Positions 44,182 to 54,659 of a stretch of 64,000 nt of DNA are shown here, in pieces. The notes beneath the pieces were generated by a model. It was not told where the DNA came from and searched no databases. It worked only from the letters and a program-made list of their open reading frames with translations. The position numbers were made by a program, and so were the translations under genes. Position 1 is the stretch's first letter. Every line of letters starts with the position of its first letter. The DNA comes from Ocypus olens (Eukaryota; Arthropoda; Insecta; Coleoptera; Staphylinidae): assembly GCA_910593695.2 (NCBI GenBank), contig OU343049.1, positions 34,668,934 through 34,732,933 of the forward strand, given 5' to 3'.

Positions 44182-44359
44182 AAAATCATACATTCTCGAA
44201 AGCAATAAAATACAGTCACAAGGTAACCACTTAAAACATAAATCGCATATTTAATCATTTATCAGTACATCAATTATTTCCCAATCTTGCCCGGTATGTA
44301 ACTAAGGTCATTATATTAATTAATGTAAGGAATTTCTCGAAAAATCAGCCAATGATCGA

Positions 44360-45360
44360 TTTAATTTAGTTAAATCATTAAGATTGTGTGTTAATTGTCT
44401 GCGGAAGGGTCATACTGTGAAAGAGTGTAAATCTTCCTAATGTCTAAAATGCAACTTACAACACAACACTCTTCTTCACTTTGAAAAGAAACATAACTCT
44501 TAAGTAATTGAATCAAATGATGCAAGACCCGGACCTTCTACAGCAATAAATTGTTCTACTCTAGCAGGCAATCTATCTTTGTTGTGCACCGCGCAAGTCA
44601 ATATATTTGACAATCTTAATAACAAACACACGGCCCGCGTTTTGTTAGACCCCGGGTCGCAATCTAATTTTGTTACATGTTCTCTCATAAACAAATTGAA
44701 ATTTAAAAAACATAATATTAATCATCAAATTACTGGTATAGGCCAAAACGTTCAATCAAATCAGAATCTCGTCACGGACCTTTTCGTTTGGCACTGAATT
44801 ATCCTATTTAGTACTAGACAAAATAACAGATAATCTGCCTCAAATCTCGTTTGAAAACATTAATTTCAATTTACCACCGAATGTTTTACTCGCCGATGAG
44901 GAATTTCACAAATCAAACCCAATCGACATGCTTATCGGCTCTTGGGACTCTTGGGACATGGTTTTAGATGGTCAAATAAAATTCGATAATAACAAATTCA
45001 AACTACAGAATACACAACTTGGTTGGATCCTTGCAGGTATAATACCTATCAATAACGTAAATAAAATGACTTCATGTTTATCGCTTAATTCACAAATTGA
45101 ACGATTTTGGCAACTCGATAATTTTGATTCTGGATCGAAACATTAAGCCCTGATGAAAATTTCTGTGAATTACACTTTAAAAACACAACCCGTCGCGATC
45201 AATCAGGTAAATTCATTGTCTCGATTCCATTGAAGGAGAGTGCAAATCAATTAGGGGACTCACGATCGCAGGCTTCAAAGAGATTTTATTCACTCGAAAA
45301 CCGATTCAACTAAAATCCTATTCTGAAGCAAACCTATTCAGACTTTATAAATGAATATAT
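44360..45360 (+). pseudogene. BEL/Pao gag end and protease
   Basis: The zinc-knuckle region LRLCVNCLRKGHTVKEC then CLKCNLQHNTLLH is followed by ARVLLDPGSQSNFVTCSLIN, the aspartic protease active site with Ser/Ala-to-Pro change (D-P-G), then MLIGSWDSWDMVLDGQIKFD. The RT-proximal part ends SGKFIVSIPLKESANQLGDS and SDFINEYIEL. Multiple stops and shifts. The frame stops where the inverted block begins. Confidence 0.75.
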
Positions 45361-45364
45361 AGAG

Positions 45365-45748
45365 CTTGCGAGATATGGCGCAGAGGCAGTACCATACGTT
45401 ACTGTGTTTAATTGATAAACCTTGAGCTCTTCATTTGAATCCTCCCACCATAAGATTTTTTGTAGATTTCTTTGATTTGGACCGATCAGTACGTACCTGT
45501 CTATACATCTTTTGGATATCGGCTGTAACGAGACTTAACTTTCTAAAATTGATTTATATTGAAAAAACATCTGGTTGGATGGTTGGACCTACGTATTTTA
45601 AAGTCATTTAATGATTTGTTGGTTGAGGTTTTTGCAGACCCATCAAAAACGATACGAATTTTTGTGGTGGTACTGTCGTCGCGCGTAACACCATGATGCG
45701 GAAGAAAAATTTTATTTGATATATGTCGCAAATATCAAATAAAATCGA
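45365..45748 (-). pseudogene. BEL/Pao reverse transcriptase segment, inverted
   Basis: It reads on the minus strand although the rest of the element reads on the plus strand: YLPHH-like IFLPHHGVTRDDSTTTKIRI, VFDGSAKTSTNKSLND, then TADIQKMYRQVRTD (with the catalytic TADI.KM) and VTYGTASAP-like sequence in a shifted frame. The segment follows directly after plus-strand IEL and precedes plus-strand integrase. Confidence 0.78.
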
Positions 45749-45779
45749 ACAGCCCGAATTCTTTCTAAGCGTCACCTTA

Positions 45780-46294
45780 CTCGTGTAGTCGGACAAACCA
45801 TATTAACTCACGAAGAGTTTGAAACCGTTTGAACACAAATGGAAGCTGTATTAAATTCACGTCCTTTGTATCCCTTAGTAGCGATCCTCATGACTTAAAT
45901 CCTCTTACCCCGGCGCATTTCTTAATTGGAAGACCATTAACTTTGGCATCAGATGAGGATCTAAGCAGCACATCAACAAATCGTCTTGCTACGTTTCAAT
46001 GGATGCGGCAGCTAACCCAGCAGCTTTGGAGGAAATGGAAGCGCGAAAATGTCAATCACCTCCAAGCACATACCAAATGGCGTAAATGAAACCCACAACC
46101 GCTGAAGGAGGGACTACTTGTTCTACTTGTTGAACCCAACGAGCCTCCAGCAACTTGGAAACTGTGTCGAATATTGAAGCTATTCTCTTATCACGACGGA
46201 CATGTACGCGTAGTGTCAGTGAAAACTACTAATGGCCATTTAAAACGTGCAGTTTCCAAAGTTTGTGTTTTGCCCAATCAACATTTCGATTAAA
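45780..46294 (+). pseudogene. BEL/Pao integrase C-terminal part
   Basis: VVGQTILTHEEFETV, EAVLNSRPLYPLSSDPHDLN, PLTPAHFLIGRPLTLASDED, LATFQWMRQLTQQLWRKWKR, NHLQAHTKWRK and then PPATWKLCRILKLF, GHVRVVSVKTTNGHLKRAVS and KVCVLP. Characteristic of the BEL/Pao integrase tail. Two in-frame stops are present (near 45830 and 46090). The catalytic core is absent. Confidence 0.85.
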
Positions 46295-46325
46295 AGAAAT
46301 TAATTCTTTTAAGGCGGGGGGCATT

Positions 46326-46897
46326 TTTTTGCGCCGCAAATTCGTATTTTTATGAGAACTATATTTTGCTACCGATGTATATATTTTTACATGTTCTTTT
46401 TATATTTTTATGTATTATCATATTTTTCGTGTATTATTAATGTTCGTTTGTGTGCCTATCTTTACTTTGTAGCTTTGTAATTCATCCTTCTACCCGCAAC
46501 TCAAATTTCTTCGTTCCCTAAAATGATCCCCTTTGTTTTGCCACGTTCGGTGCAACCTTCAAACTTTCTAAAATGTACCTACCGACCATTTCCGACCTTT
46601 CCGCACTACCCCCGCATTTGACAACACCGCAAATCATCCTTTTCAAAAACAGTTACCATCCAACATTCGTAATTGCAACAACTTATTCTCTCGTTATCAA
46701 AAACAAAACTCGCGTTGTAATTGCGAATGAATATGTACAACTCAAAAAACCAATTATAATTAATGTAAATAGTTGTGAAGTGTAAATAAAAATTCTACCT
46801 GTGTACATAACACCGTGTGTTATTTTTCGGTGATACCCGAACCAGATTCGCGGTACGTGGATGAACTTAAATCGCAGCTAGTTCACACGGCCCACCA
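46326..46897 (+). repeat. 3' LTR of the BEL/Pao element
   Basis: About 572 bases. Matches the 5' LTR from GCGCCGCAAATTCGTATTTT through CCTTCTACCCGCAACTCAAA to CCCTTTGTTTT. The expected TG start has mutated to TT. AATAAA near 46787 may be its poly(A) signal. Confidence 0.8.
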
Positions 46898-46902
46898 GAA
46901 TG

Positions 46903-49500
46903 AAATAATAAATTCGCGGATATAAACAATTTTTAAATCTTTGTACAATTGCAACAAAGACACTAAGCTCAATCTCTTGAAACATTTACATACAGAGCTG
47001 TACCCTTGATTAATCTATTAGCAATTTTTTTGCCACTCTTTAATATTCCTTGACGTTTTTAATATAATATGCGACAGTATGTTAAAAAAAATAATGCGCA
47101 TGCGTCTGATTAAATGTTTATCTGAAATACAAAATATTCAAATATATGTGCTAATAGTTGCCATGAAAAATTAACGGTTTTTGTAATAGTAATCGAAATT
47201 ATAATATACCTGAATCTTCAAAATTCACTAACCATTATAAGGCCTTCAATTTAATCATCCTAAAAATACCTGGACCGTGAACGTTCAATACCATATACAT
47301 TCCATTTATTTCCTGCAGCAATGCAATCAAGTACTTTTGTTGCAGACAAAAAATCCAACAAGGAACAATTCGAATCTTCGCCACTGTCTGACCTTCAGCT
47401 AATTGCAACAACGAAGCCGCAATTCCAAGCACGTCTTAAACGTACCGCTGCCGTATGAATAGTAACTGTTGCAAAATACATTCCTTGTTATATAAGAGTA
47501 GCAGCAACTTTATTCGCGAAATTACGTTCACTGCACACTGACAGTGGAATATATTGGGCCATTAGACACGGCCAAATTGACACTGTCACTGTCTACGGTC
47601 ACGTGATTCATTCTGCGATTGGCACATCCAGCTTGAATTCCTCCGTTGCGAGATAATGGGGAAATTATGTAAGGTACTGCTCTATTTACATGAAAGCTAT
47701 CTGGTAGTAGTAAATGTTCTCGGTTTTATATGTACTGGTATACATAACACGATTGTATATATCTTCATTATATCTCCAAAGAGTTACAATTACGTGTTAT
47801 ATGGTAAATTTAGCATTATATGCATTTTAATAGCTGTGGGTAATTAGTTTGTTAACTAATTACATTGGGTAACATTTAAATCTTCAGATCGTAATCATAA
47901 GTATTCAATAAGTTCATAGCCAATTCAATTAAGGTACCCTGTTTGTCATATTTAAATATGGTAAGTCTAAACAAACCTAATTCGAATAGTGAGGTTATAT
48001 GTAATTGATGTGTTCAATTAATATTTAATCATTTCTTGTTGCATCATATATGTTTTTCTCTAATACCCTTAGAATAAATCAAATCTGCCGAGTCTAAAAT
48101 AAACAAGTTATAGTCACTGTGACTAGGTCGACAGGGCCTAGAAGCCAAAGCAATTAACTACGCAATAAGAAAATAGTTATTCATGCAATAAGTGAGTAAA
48201 GTTGCTTTACTCTCGAGTTTCATACAAAAAATTTTCTACGTCCGTAACTTTAAATAAATTCGATAAAACCTTAATAAATTTTGATAAGTAATAATACTTT
48301 TAAGTGAAGAAAATAATAATAATCGTCAAGTTTACTTGATCGGAAACGAATGTTTGACATTTATCGGCAGAACTCGCCGCGTGTTGTGAAGCGTTCATGA
48401 CACACTTTGCGCAAACATTTTTTTAGTTGCGTTAAAAAATGAACCGCTACGGCACTTTTTTTCACGCAATAGGGTGAAAAAATGAACCGTTATGGCACTT
48501 TTTTTCACGCTTCCGGAAGGCTTCAGAAAACACATATTTTATGAAAGCAAATTAATGAAAAAAACTGTACATTTTTTAACGGACGAAGAAAAAGAGTTTA
48601 TAATCAAATATTTATCTTTATGCGTGTAAGATTTTATTATTTTTGACGTAAAGTAAAATGTACTATGTGAAGTAAATATTTTCCAATTAAATATAGAGAA
48701 CGTTGGACATGGCTTTAACTAAAGCCAGCAACCACATGAGCCTGAGAAGTTGTCAGAAGTTTGACATCTTATTTTATACGTCCAGGATTTGCTTAATAAT
48801 ACAGTTCTGCATCAAAAAGTTCCCATTAAGAAAAATGTCGTTTTGAGGTGTGCCGAATAAGAATCCGAAGTCAGAAAGGCTCTACGAGTCACAGTTTTTT
48901 GTATAAGTTCAGTTTTTGGTAAAAAATGTGGTGTTACTTTAATTTTGGACATTTATTTAAAGAAATCTTCACTGAAAAGGTTAAAAAGTTGGATAATTTC
49001 GAAGGTATCTCGATGTATTCCAACTGCGAGAGCGTGAGTATTTTTGCATCATAGATAAAGGCATTTTAGGACACCGCTATTTTTTGAGTACTTTGCTACC
49101 AAGTAATTTAAGGAGACAATAATACTTGTGGTCTGCTTATTAACCAAGAGCGTCAGTTTAAGGTTAATAACCAGTTGACAATAAATGTTATGTCGAGAAG
49201 AATTACCAAAAGGTAATTTTGATAATTCATCCAAGCTCGCGGTATATTTGGGTAGATAATTTACCAAATGAAATAATAATAAGGAACAGGAAAAGTTATG
49301 GTTTATTACAAATTGAATGGTTTGGTTTGCAACAAGAGTAATTGTAAAAATTAAAACTTAAGAACCTAACTTTATGGCAATGCAAAACATTGTTGAAATG
49401 TCAAGCTATCCCATTAATTATCGATGTTCTGTTATCTCGTCTATTATTATATGGTAAATTACCAGGTAAAGAGATTAGCAACGCAACCGCACACATCCCT
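46903..49500. other. AT-rich sequence without recognised genes
   Basis: On the minus strand 47430-47240 has coding-like but broken frames (SLLDFLSATKVLDCIAAGNK) that I cannot assign. At 48434-48512 a unit AAAAAATGAACCG(C/T)TA, GGCACTTTTTTTCACGC is present twice. Otherwise nothing seen. Confidence 0.35.
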
Positions 49501-50490
49501 ATATACCACCAACACTTCCCCCTTCTTCCCTCATTTCTATTTTAGGGCCACTTTGTAAGCAGTGTGACTTAATACTTGGATCTTTAGTCGTATTTCCATT
49601 TCGATATGCATCAGTGCTTCTTTTCGAATCTTTCGCGTTAAATAAGTATATCCTATGGTTTAAAAAATATGTCTGTTAGGTTTGTAGTGGAGTCCATATA
49701 TAAGCCCAACAGAAAATATCTGACTCTATTGGTAAATAAAGCATATAAGTTACACTTGAAACGTAAAGTGAGTCATCACGATAAATCGTGCCATTTTGCC
49801 TTTCAGAAGGACACCTAAATCAATATCTTTTGCTGCTCCTATAAATTGGCGAGAGCTTACAAACAAATGTTTCACCGCTCCCAAAAATAAAAAGAAAATA
49901 TCGTACTCAAACATTCTGTCATCTGTCATGAGACCTGTTACCTGTGATGCATCTACGTCCATATCTAATCCTAGACTTATTCTTCGGACAGTTCGGAGGT
50001 GGAAGCTGATTCTGAAAGAATTTCGTAACCAGTCAACAAATGCATATTATAGGTGATTTTTGCCCAACCGGATCGCACCCATAGATTATCAATCAGAGCC
50101 GATGGAATGATCTTGTTCATCATTTAGACTTATCAAAGTCCAAAGACTAATTGCTTGTTTTTTTCTCAATGGAAGAAATTCTTGTATTTTTCAACGACGT
50201 AATCAACCTGCATACAGAACTGGATTTCCCTACTAATTCAGAGGAATAGAGGCTATTCACTCACAGCTCAAAAAATAGTTTAAAAGGAGTGCTTCTTCAC
50301 AATGCTAAGTAACTACCTACCGTCCCTGTTGCTCATTCAGTCCTCATAAAAGGGACCTCTGAAAATATCTGTAAGAATATTTCTTCAGTAAATCAAGTAC
50401 AATGAAACTAGTAGCAATGTACATTGTAAAATGGACTCCAAGGTTGTTGTTTTGCTTTTATGTGACTGGGACAGCATAAAACGAGGAGAC
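49500..50490. other. Unassigned sequence
   Basis: A plus-strand frame at 49796-50056 (SISFAAPINWRELTNKCFTA) has no recognisable family. Nothing else seen. Confidence 0.3.
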
Positions 50491-50497
50491 CACTATA

Positions 50498-52311
50498 CCG
50501 GGTGTGGCACTTAAGACGCCTCGGACCATAGCTCCTTTACGATAAAAGCTATCGAAAAAAATCTAAGAACAAAGTGGTGCATAGTTGCCGTCGCTATGTT
50601 TTAAAAATATTTCTAATCATCAGTGGCGTGCCGTATTCCAGTGGCGTACCAAACTTATGTTTTTTTAAATGGAATGCCCTATTTTTTATTGCAGATTTGG
50701 AAAGTGCTCGATGAGTACTTATTTTTTTATCTAACATGTTATACCCTTCACTTTAGCGGTTTCGCTGTTATAACCCCTTCTTTCAAAATTGCGCCCCATT
50801 TTTGAGATTTTTTTGTAGAGAAACTAATTGACGCCGGCGCCTAAATTTTGAATTGAGGTACAGGTTAAGACCTCGTATACCTTCACATAATTTTTTTTCG
50901 GGTAATTTATGGCAAAAAAATAATTTTTGATTGATCTTCGCATGTTGTCATTTTTTCCGAAAATTTCAAATGGCACCCCCCTAAAAAAATTACGGCGTTG
51001 TACAGCCAAAACTCTAAATTTTTCATTGGTGTAAAAAAAATTACACATTGCATAACAAAATTTCGGAGAAAAAAGGAATTTCATCGCAAATGTCGGGAAA
51101 CGTTTTCCGTTCCCAAGTGTGCCATGAGAAAACAAAAGATTGGTAATTGTCAAAGTAAATTATTAGACGTCAGTAGCAGCCATAAGTCATTTTTGATAAA
51201 CGTTCTAAAAATGTTCCGAACTCAAGAGGAAATGGTTGACATGATATTTATTCTTGGAGAATGTAACAAGAATTGTTTCTTGGCATCACGAGTGTACGCT
51301 GCGAGATATCCGCACAGGGCACATCCAAATGAACGTGCGTTTCAAAAAGTGTTGGAGAGATTTACTACTACGGGAAGTGTGAAACGGCCAAGGAGAGTTA
51401 GAAAGAAGGCAGTTATTACCGAAAATAATGAACTGCGGTATATCACCAGAAGTTGCGGTTATGCCTCCAGCAGGAAGGTCGTCATTTCGAACATCTAGTT
51501 TAAGTTGTTAAATTTTCTTTATCTGCATTTTTCATATCATGTTGAATAAATAGGTACATACTATTATGTTGACCGTATTTGTGTATTTGTTTTGGTACTT
51601 TGACAATTACCAATCTAAATGACTTATGGCTGCTACTGACGTCTAATAATTTACTTTGACAATTACCAATCTTTTGTTTTCTCATGGCACACTTGGGAAC
51701 GGAAAACGTTTCCCGACATTTGCGATGAAATTCCTTTTTTCTCCGAAATTTTGTTATGCAATGTGTAATTTTTTTTACACCAATGAAAAATTTAGAGTTT
51801 TGGCTGTACAACGCCGTAATTTTTTTAGGGGGGTGCCATTTGAAATTTTCGGAAAAAATGACAACATGCGAAGATCAATCAAAAATTATTTTTTTGCCAT
51901 AAATTACCCGAAAAAAAATTATGTGAAGGTATACGAGGTCTTAACCTGTACCTCAATTCAAAATTTAGGCGCCGGCGTCAATTAGTTTCTCTACAAAAAA
52001 ATCTCAAAAATGGGGCGCAATTTTGAAAGAAGGGGTTATAACAGCGAAACCGCTAAAGTGAAGGGTATAACATGTTAGATAAAAAAATAAGTACTCATCA
52101 AGCACTTTCCAAATCTGCAATAAAAAATAGGGCATTCCATTTAAAAAAACATAAGTTTGGTACGCCACTGGAATACGGCACGCCACTGATGATTATAAAT
52201 ATTTTTAAAACATAGCGACGGCAACTATGAACCACTTTGTTCTTAGATTTTTTTCGATAGCTTTTATCGTAAAGGAGCTATGGTCCGAGGCGTCTTAAGT
52301 GCCACACCCGG
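50498..52311. mobile_element. Mariner-type element with about 694-bp inverted repeats
   Basis: TA at 50496-50497 and 52312-52313. Arms 50498-51190 and 51618-52311 are nearly identical (I find only about three substitutions), so the same short open frames appear on both strands. Ends read CCGGGTGTGGCACTTAAGAC. The central 430 bases hold an HTH fragment of a transposase. The target appears to be the palindrome CCACTATATAGTGG. The near identity of the arms indicates recent activity or recent homogenisation. Confidence 0.9.
51211..51450 (+). pseudogene. Tc/mariner-type transposase HTH fragment
   Basis: MFRTQEEMVDMIFILGECNK, RVYAARYPHRAHPNERAF and LERFTTTGSVKRPRR: the first HTH domain of a Tc/mariner-like transposase, ending before the second HTH and any catalytic residue. 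The start is preceded in frame by arm sequence, so the upstream ATG at 50998 is not the real start. Confidence 0.7.
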
Positions 52312-52313
52312 TA

Positions 52314-52645
52314 TAGTGGAAAAATTACCTGAATGAAGTGACACAATAGATGAAAAGAATGTTGCCAGTCTTACTTTCATCCATATAAAATCAGGCCTTA
52401 TGAAAAATATGCCTTGAGCATTTTTTGGATGTGAGAATCTAAAACTGGCTTTGCTCTTGATGGTTTAGTTTATGTTGGCCGCCAAAATGGCGAACCTACA
52501 CATAAGAATCTAGGATTTTAAACAGTGCAAACTTTAGTGCGTATTATTCATTCTTACTAGAAGGGCAGTGAAGAAAGTTATGTTTAATTTTAATTTTTTT
52601 CTTTATTAAATCAGCTTATAAAATAATTTTATTTATAAGAATTGA
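52314..52645. other. Unassigned AT-rich sequence
   Basis: No recognised feature. Confidence 0.3.
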
Positions 52646-52654
52646 TTATTTATA

Positions 52655-52838
52655 TAATCAAGGTACCAGTGGAAGAACAGGGAAATTTCTAATTTCGAAT
52701 CCTGAACTGGCACCTTGTGGTTTTTATAACCTGTAAATTCCTGTATTATTTATGTATAATTTTTGAATTTTGGTTTATTTGTATTCTATGTACAGGTTAT
52801 AAAAATAAAGGCCTATTATTATTATTATTATTATTATT
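52655..52838 (+). mobile_element. LINE 3' tail ending in (ATT)n
   Basis: AAGGTACCAGT and ACTGGCACCTT form an 11-bp stem with one mismatch at the start. CTATGTACAGGTTATAAAAA, TAAAGGCCT and about eight ATT triplets (52815-52838) end it. Same tail type as 4735-4901 but different sequence. Confidence 0.45.
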
Positions 52839-53024
52839 CATATTTCTGATCTAAATTGACAATTGACAATATTTCTACGAGTGTTACGATTGGCAGAGTA
52901 CCTTTTGGAACAAAATATTACTCCACGTTAAAATAAAGGACATGAAATTATGGAAAAATCGTGACATCTTCTTTATTTTGCTTCAAAAGCAATGTAAGCG
53001 TGGTGTTGAGCACCTAAAAAGAAC

Positions 53025-53525
53025 AAATACTTAATTTTACTAAGCGCTATGCATCATGATACAGCTGCCAATGATTACGCTAAAAATAATCCCGAAATGA
53101 TCTCCTACTACGATAAAACAAAAGGCGGTGTCGACCTTATGGATCAAATCAAATGGTATACACATACACATGTAAAAGTCAAAGTACGAAGTAAGTGATG
53201 GCCTATGATGTTTTTCTTCAAAATATTTGACGTGGCAGCACTAAATGCGTTTATTATTTTTACTACAGAACATCCAAATTATAACGCTGGTGTCACTTAC
53301 AAAAGCAAAATCTTTTTGAAAGAGTTAGCAAAAGAACTGGTGATACCATACATAGCAAGAAGATTGACTAACCCTAACATACGATGTAGTGTATGAAAAA
53401 AATTATTGATATCTCTGATCTACCTACAGCTCAAACAAATGAAACGATCAAGAGAAAAAGGTGCTAAAATAGATCGTAAAAGCAAAATGATATGTGCTAT
53501 TTGCAAAAATATGAAATGAACACTG
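53025..53525 (+). pseudogene. piggyBac-type transposase, C-terminal part
   Basis: AMHHDTAANDYAKNNPEMIS, YYDKTKGGVDLMDQI (third catalytic Asp region), a stop at RSK*WPMMFF, then FKIFDVAALNAFIIFTTEHP, YKSKIFLKELAKELVIPYIA and RRLTNPN. A Cys-rich tail follows in shifted frames (KMICAICKNMK). No TTAA ends identified. Unrelated in sequence to the fragment at 23285. Confidence 0.8.
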
Positions 53526-53529
53526 TGTA

Positions 53530-53875
53530 GGAATACATACTACTTGTTAGGCTAACCTATAAACAATTTTTTTATGAGACTGTTTTTTTTTCTCCTAATT
53601 ATCTCTTGAATATAGCTTTATTTTAATAAATTTATGTAATCGGATTTTATAATGAGTTTTAATAGGCGGGCTTTTGAGGCCCGGGTTAAGTAAAAGTAGA
53701 TATTGTATCAGTTATGCTCTTCTTAAGAAAAGAACTACATACCATACATATATTTATCATGTGTCCAAATTTCATTAAAGTTAATACAATAAACAATACC
53801 ATTTTTAAAATATTGTTTTTTTTTTAATGGGTGCCTGATGGAATTTTTCCGACTTCAGATTCTTGAGACTCACTT
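53530..53875. other. Unassigned sequence
   Basis: Possibly 3' flank of the piggyBac relic. Nothing else seen. Confidence 0.3.
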
Positions 53876-53879
53876 GAAA

Positions 53880-54024
53880 ACATAGTAACCAATTATTTTC
53901 ATTTTTTTTTTCCAGAAATTGTTGAAATGGCATCTAGGGACCCCAAAACGAATATTTCCGTAAAAAAATTTAAAAAAAAATCACGATCACAATACTTTCT
54001 CGTACTTCTTGACGGAGAAAGTAA
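53880..54024 (-). repeat. ACTTTC-end dispersed repeat, copy 3 (one end)
   Basis: On the minus strand TTACTTTCTCCGTCAAGAAG, ACGAGAAAGTATTGTGATCG and ACGGAAATATTCG, matching the start of the copy at 36060. Only about 145 bases. Confidence 0.6.
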
Positions 54025-54044
54025 AAATATTCAGTGACTCTCTG

Positions 54045-54655
54045 TAAGTACACCATAAATCAAGAGGCTTTGGAAAGAGTGTACATTGTCAAAGATTTGG
54101 GAGTCATGTTTGATTGTGAGTTGTCTTTTAAGGATTATGTTATAATAAAGCATTTAAAATATTAGGATTTAAAACAGTTTAGCTTTAAACTTCATGCTAT
54201 TTGTATCCTATTTTATTAGTTTAGTTAGATCTAATCTAGAATATGCATTCACTATTTGGTCTTCTCAGTACAGTTGTCCAATAAAAGCTTTAGAGCGAGT
54301 TCAATATAAATTTGTTAAGAATATGGATCATAAATTTTGTGAAGCTAGTATCTTAAGCCATGATTATGATTAGATTTAACAATAGGTTTTTCGTACTTAA
54401 ATGTACGTCGTTGACCGTTATTTCGATTACCAGTTGTGCGCACAAATTATTATTTAAACAATTCAATTTTTAGAATTATGGCATTAGCCAATGAGATTAG
54501 TTAGAGGCATGATGTTAATTTGTTCGGATCTAGCCTATTTAGTTTTTAATAAGAACTAATAATTCTTTTTATTTCCTCTTTTTTGTCATTATGTAATTTG
54601 TGGTATTACTGTAAAAGGTGATTCCGTTCAATAAAATAAATAAATTATTTCCGGA
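54045..54655 (+). pseudogene. Jockey/CR1-type RT C-terminus and 3' tail
   Basis: NQEALERVYIVKDLGVMFDC, ELSFKDYV, then in other frames FVSYFISLVRSNLEYAFTIW and SSQYSCPIKALERVQYKFVK. These are the post-palm RT motifs of Jockey/CR1-group LINEs. A 3' end AATAAAATAAATAAA is at about 54640-54653. Everything upstream is truncated. Confidence 0.7.
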
Positions 54656-54659
54656 AATT

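Larger units (their letters stand above)
43440..46902 (+). mobile_element. BEL/Pao LTR retrotransposon, rearranged
   Basis: The 5-bp duplication GAATG (43440-43444 and 46898-46902) flanks an element beginning TGTTTGCGCCGC and ending CCCACCA. The 5' LTR starts at 43445, is interrupted by a MITE and is cut short near 44180. The 3' LTR is 46326-46897 and follows a purine tract (AAGGCGGGGGGCA). The interior keeps gag knuckle, protease, inverted RT and the integrase C-terminus, but lacks RNase H and most of integrase. Confidence 0.88.

Noticed and set aside
50623..52186. Identical 60- and 109-residue frames on opposite strands
   Set aside because: They are the two arms of the inverted repeat; no recognisable protein, so not annotated as genes.
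52655..52720. tRNA-like stem and TTCGAATCC motif
   Set aside because: No D-arm or anticodon arm can be placed; it fits better as part of a LINE tail.
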